64,000 nt of DNA from CAYZJB01 sp964602985. Lineage in GTDB: Bacteria; CLD3; SB21. The notes under the pieces were generated by a model that was not told the DNA's origin, did no database searches, and worked only from the letters and a program-made list of their open reading frames with translations. Location: assembly GCA_964602985.1 (NCBI GenBank), contig CAZRTJ010000015.1:33048-97047 (forward strand), written 5' to 3'. Positions 61,550 through 64,000 of the stretch are shown here, in pieces; position 1 is the first letter of the stretch; each line of letters opens with the position of its first letter. Made by a program: the position numbers and the translations under genes.

Positions 61550-62725
61550 ATGAGCGAAACGATGGATGCCAAACTGAACGTTGAAAAAGCGGTACGCGAG
61601 CGCTACGCGCAAGGAGCCAAAGAAAAAGTCGCCGCGCTGTGTTGTCCGGTGACGTACGATCCAACGTATCTGAAAATTCTGCCGGAGGAAATTCTGGAAC
61701 GCGACTACGGGTGCGGCGATCCGTCGCAGTACATACGCGAAGGAGAAACGGTACTCGACCTCGGCAGTGGGGGCGGAAAGATCTGCTATATCGCCGCACA
61801 GGTCGTGGGAGCCTCGGGTCGGGTGATTGGCGTCGACATGAACGAGGACATGCTGGCGCTGGCGCGCAAATACCAGCACTCGATCGGCGACACGCTCGGT
61901 TACCACAACGTCGAATTTCGACGCGGCAAGATCCAGGACCTGAAGCTCGATTACGATCGCCTCGATGCGTATCTGAAGGATCACCCGGTCCGATCCTCTT
62001 CGGATCTGAAGGGTCTGGAAGAAGTGGAGGACGAACTGCGTGCCCGGCATCCCATGGTCGCAGAGGGTTCGATCGACGTTGTCGTGTCCAATTGCGTTCT
62101 GAATCTCGTCAAAGAGGAAGACAAGGAGCAACTCATCCGCGAAATGTACCGTGTGCTCCGTCCCGGCGGGCGGATTGCCATTTCCGATATCGTGTCCGAC
62201 GAGGACATTCCGATGCATCAGAAAAACGATCCGGAATTGTGGAGCGGTTGTATTTCCGGAGCGTACCGGGAGGATGAATTCCTCAAGGCCTTTGAGCGTG
62301 CCGGGTTCTATGGGATCCATATCGCGAAACGAGACGAAAAGCCGTGGCAGATCGTCGAAGGGATCGAGTATCGTTCGGTCACTGTGATTGCCTACAAAGG
62401 GAAAGAAGGCCCGTGTCTGGAGCGTAACCAGGCGGTGATCTACAAAGGTCCGTGGAAAGCGGTCATCGACGACGACGGTCACACACTCTTCCGTGGAGAA
62501 CGCATGGCCGTGTGCGACAAGACGTACCGGATTTACACGCGCGAGTCCGGACCGTATGCGAAGGACGTGATCGGTATTTTACCGCTGACAGAAATCCCGG
62601 TCGACGACGCGAAGTCATTCAACTGCAATAAAAACGCCCGCCGTCATCCGCGTGAAACCAAGGGCCTCGACTACGACGCGACCGTCCTGGGCGAAGGGTG
62701 CTGTGGACCGGAGGGGTGTTGCTGA
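61550..62725 (+). CDS. arsM: Arsenite methyltransferase (ArsM-like)
   Basis: This 391-residue methyltransferase has the SAM motif VLDLGSGGGKICYIAA (about residues 66-81). Conserved cysteines lie in ALCCPVTYDP (near 29-30), SNCVLNLV (near 182) and WSGCISGAYR (near 231), matching the arsenic-binding cysteines of ArsM. The C-terminus ends in a GCCGPEGCC vicinal-cysteine motif, common in such proteins. AAAGGATG precedes the ATG. It methylates arsenite, supplying ArsS with methylated substrate. It closes the five-gene cluster. Confidence 0.93.
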   Translation: MSETMDAKLNVEKAVRERYAQGAKEKVAALCCPVTYDPTYLKILPEEILERDYGCGDPSQYIREGETVLDLGSGGGKICYIAAQVVGASGRVIGVDMNEDMLALARKYQHSIGDTLGYHNVEFRRGKIQDLKLDYDRLDAYLKDHPVRSSSDLKGLEEVEDELRARHPMVAEGSIDVVVSNCVLNLVKEEDKEQLIREMYRVLRPGGRIAISDIVSDEDIPMHQKNDPELWSGCISGAYREDEFLKAFERAGFYGIHIAKRDEKPWQIVEGIEYRSVTVIAYKGKEGPCLERNQAVIYKGPWKAVIDDDGHTLFRGERMAVCDKTYRIYTRESGPYAKDVIGILPLTEIPVDDAKSFNCNKNARRHPRETKGLDYDATVLGEGCCGPEGCC

Positions 62726-62794
62726 GGAGGGGGCGATGAACTTCCATGTCGCATTGCCCCTGTTGCGTGTGGGCGACTTGAACCGGTCGAATAG

Positions 62795-62823
62795 TCCACA
62801 GATGGCGCAGAAGGCCGCAGATA
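62795..62823 (-). repeat. GxxExxY-associated repeat, inverted copy
   Basis: Its reverse complement reads TATCTGCGG...CATCTGTGGA and matches the copies at 62886 and 63380 over most of its length. It belongs to a family of ATCTGTG-type repeats that often surround GxxExxY genes. Confidence 0.6.
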
Positions 62824-62885
62824 CAAATCTAAATTGCCCAGATCTCGAAGATAAAAGGCCGAAAGAAGATGCCGCACAACGTTCG

Positions 62886-62915
62886 TATCTGCGGAAATTT
62901 GCTTCATCTGTGGAT
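62886..62915 (+). repeat. GxxExxY-associated repeat, left direct copy
   Basis: This 30-nt sequence TATCTGCG...ATCTGTGGAT matches 63380-63409 in 24 of 30 positions. It lies 20 nt before the GxxExxY start codon. Confidence 0.7.
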
Positions 62916-62935
62916 AAGCAAGAAAAGCGACTCCG

Positions 62936-63361
62936 ATGGACACGGACGAAAAAATAAGAGACCCGCAGACGCACGCCATTATTGGCGCGGCGATGGCTGT
63001 CCATTCGGAGTTAGGCCACGGTTTTCTCGAAGCGGTGTATCAGGAGGCGTTCGAGCGAGAGCTTCAGATCAAGGGAATTCCCTATGAACGAGAAAAGGAA
63101 ATGAGGATCGATTACCGCGGCCAGCCTTTGAAAGCAAATTACAGGGCTGATTTCGTATGCATGGGATCCATCATCGTCGAATTGAAAGCGCTGGCCAATT
63201 TATCCGGCGTTGAAGAGGCTCAGGTTATCAATTACCTTAAAGCGTCCCGATTAAATAAGGCACTTTTGATCAACTTCGGTGCGCCACGACTGCAATTCAA
63301 AAGGTTTGTCTACACTCATCACGAGAACTCCGTTTCTCACTCGAACAATGAAAAACAATAA
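62936..63361 (+). CDS. GxxExxY protein (PD-(D/E)xK-like)
   Basis: This 141-residue protein carries the family name motif GHGFLEAVYQEAF (residues 27-39), preceded by HAIIGAAMAVHSELG. The nuclease-like core includes YRADFVCMGSIIVELKAL (Asp and Glu-x-Lys) and the ending LINFGAPRLQFKRFV. Function is unknown; a nuclease is suspected. Related repeat copies on both sides suggest it moved or spread as a unit. Confidence 0.9.
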   Translation: MDTDEKIRDPQTHAIIGAAMAVHSELGHGFLEAVYQEAFERELQIKGIPYEREKEMRIDYRGQPLKANYRADFVCMGSIIVELKALANLSGVEEAQVINYLKASRLNKALLINFGAPRLQFKRFVYTHHENSVSHSNNEKQ

Positions 63362-63379
63362 CACGATTCGATAGTTACC

Positions 63380-63409
63380 TATCTGCGAACATCTGTGTTA
63401 TCTGTGGAT
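63380..63409 (+). repeat. GxxExxY-associated repeat, right direct copy
   Basis: This is the partner of 62886-62915. It begins 18 nt after the GxxExxY stop codon. Confidence 0.7.
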
Positions 63410-63539
63410 GAGGTTATGAATGTCGCAAACTGTAACCCCGATGTACAATCATGTATGGCCAATTTGACGAGCCTTCGTGTCCGGGATTGATGCGATCAAA
63501 GAAAAAAGGCCAATGATTCCCATCATTGACCCTTACACG

Positions 63540-63603
63540 TGGAGCTGAGGGGGATCGAACCCCTGACCTTCCCGCCCTACGGGCGGGACGCTCTCCCAAG
63601 CTG
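63540..63603 (-). repeat. tRNA-Ala 3'-half remnant with altered anticodon arm
   Basis: The T-arm and acceptor 3' end match the intact tRNA-Ala, part of a perfect 35-nt direct repeat (63535-63569 and 63837-63871). The anticodon arm is replaced by a GC-rich hairpin (CCCGCCC/GGGCGGG). The D-arm part GCTTGGGAGAGC remains, but the 5' acceptor strand is gone, so it is not a working tRNA. It overlaps the 3' end of the GIY-YIG gene. Confidence 0.8.
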
Positions 63604-63840
63604 TCCGATGAGTTTCTCTATGTATGAACGTTTTTTCTTCTTCTTGATCTCGTTCTCTCGGCGAATGGCATGACTCCGGGTCTCAAATGTTTCCGTGTAA
63701 ACCAGTTTCCATGGCCGGTACGGTCTTGTCGAAGGCGTCACTCCGGCATTGTGTTCCTCAATGCGCGTCTGGACTTCCTCACAATGTCCGATGTAAAAAC
63801 GGCCGTTCTTGAGACTCTCGAGAATGTAGGTATAAAACAC
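63577..63840 (-). CDS. GIY-YIG nuclease-domain protein in a tRNA-Ala locus
   Basis: This 87-residue protein begins (GTG 63840) MFYTYILESLKNGRFYIG, the GIY-YIG core, with the conserved Arg in QTRIEEHNAG and RPWKLVYTETF. The final Glu/Lys helix (AIRRENEIKKKKKRSYIEKLI) is usual for the family. The start lies 2 nt after the 3' end of tRNA-Ala. The last nine residues (GQLGRASRP) are encoded by the D-arm and altered anticodon hairpin of a tRNA remnant. The architecture suggests an element that inserts at the tRNA and restores it. Confidence 0.87.
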   Translation of the reverse strand: MFYTYILESLKNGRFYIGHCEEVQTRIEEHNAGVTPSTRPYRPWKLVYTETFETRSHAIRRENEIKKKKKRSYIEKLIGQLGRASRP

Positions 63841-63841
63841 G

Positions 63842-63915
63842 TGGAGCTGAGGGGGATCGAACCCCTGACCTCATCATTGCGAACGATGCGCTCTCCCAAG
63901 CTGAGCTACAGCCCC
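63842..63915 (-). tRNA. tRNA-Ala (anticodon CGC)
   Basis: This 74-nt tRNA is read on the minus strand from 63915. The 7-bp acceptor stem has the G3:U70 pair that identifies alanine tRNAs. The D-arm is GCTCAGCTTGGGAGAGC and the anticodon loop TTCGCAA contains CGC. The T-arm has the standard GGTTCGATCCC core. CCA is not encoded. One anticodon-stem pair is G-U. Confidence 0.93.
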
Positions 63916-63966
63916 AATTATCAAACCATTTTCAAAGAGCAATTTTCAAAAGAAACAATTGGCTGC

Positions 63967-64000
63967 GCCCTGACCTTCCCGCCTTTGGGCGGGACGCTCT
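63967..64000 (-). repeat. Second tRNA-like remnant, cut by the window edge
   Basis: CCTGACCTTCCCGCC and GGGCGGGACGCTCT repeat the altered anticodon-arm segment of the remnant at 63540-63603. The 3' acceptor side is truncated. The rest lies outside the window. Confidence 0.5.

Noticed and set aside
63414..63599. 61-residue minus-strand frame reading GVRSPSAP
   Set aside because: This is translation of tRNA T-arm sequence, a common false gene call.

Overview
The window is bacterial chromosomal DNA. The core genome is moderately GC-rich (about 57-58% by eye), with clear AGGAG-type ribosome binding sites and many operons joined by ATGA/GTGA overlaps. Gene content (TonB-dependent receptor, SurA/PpiD-like foldase, ClpS, DUF2147, a Bacteroidota-type lipoprotein often mislabelled 'Maf', a double-glycine peptide with MauE/TlpA partners) suggests a diderm relative of the Bacteroidota/FCB group. 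The Shine-Dalgarno signals and one sigma70-like promoter argue against a typical Bacteroidota. This placement is an inference, and no rRNA is present to test it.

Layout: (1) 1-5331, minus strand, AT-richer: a secreted-peptide operon with a peptidase/exporter (split by an apparent frameshift), two membrane proteins, a thioredoxin-like protein, a Cys-rich GG-leader precursor, a hairpin, and a multi-spanning membrane protein running off the left edge. (2) 5811-18169: housekeeping genes, comprising an aconitase with a lysine-rich tail, a TIGR02757 protein, an ECF sigma/regulator operon with an overlooked 46-residue ORF, YceI, MarR, a lipoprotein, DUF2147-ClpS-PpiD, LysM, TPR and Fur. (3) 18171-33277: a dense isoprenoid/lipid region with three operons. 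One carries type 2 IPP isomerase, an AtuA-like protein, XseB and a FemX-like transferase. The second carries a UbiA prenyltransferase, a PEP-synthase/rifampin-phosphotransferase-like enzyme and a GNAT-like protein. The third carries an AMP-ligase, a BtaA-like transferase, an RND exporter and an HMG-CoA reductase fused to an aminoglycoside-phosphotransferase-like kinase. (4) 33997-46283: a type I restriction island (hsdR-hsdS ... hsdM) with an OLD-family nuclease, RloA/RloB, a DUF488/270-residue pair, a DUF559 nuclease in repeats, and the 60-nt start of a second hsdM. (5) 46550-58175: an outer-membrane barrel-like protein, a lipoprotein, a TonB receptor-YfiR-hybrid kinase operon, glutamate dehydrogenase, a GNAT and an LEA-type lipoprotein. 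(6) 58239-62725: a complete-looking arsenosugar cluster. (7) 62726-64000: a GxxExxY gene in repeats and a GIY-YIG gene lodged between tRNA-Ala and a copy of the tRNA 3' half.

Best candidates for undescribed biology are the four-gene operon ending in the HMGR-kinase fusion, the redox-assisted peptide export operon, and the DUF488 cassette that interrupts the restriction locus. A recurring theme is small nuclease genes (DUF559, GxxExxY, GIY-YIG) each sitting inside repeat or tRNA duplications.
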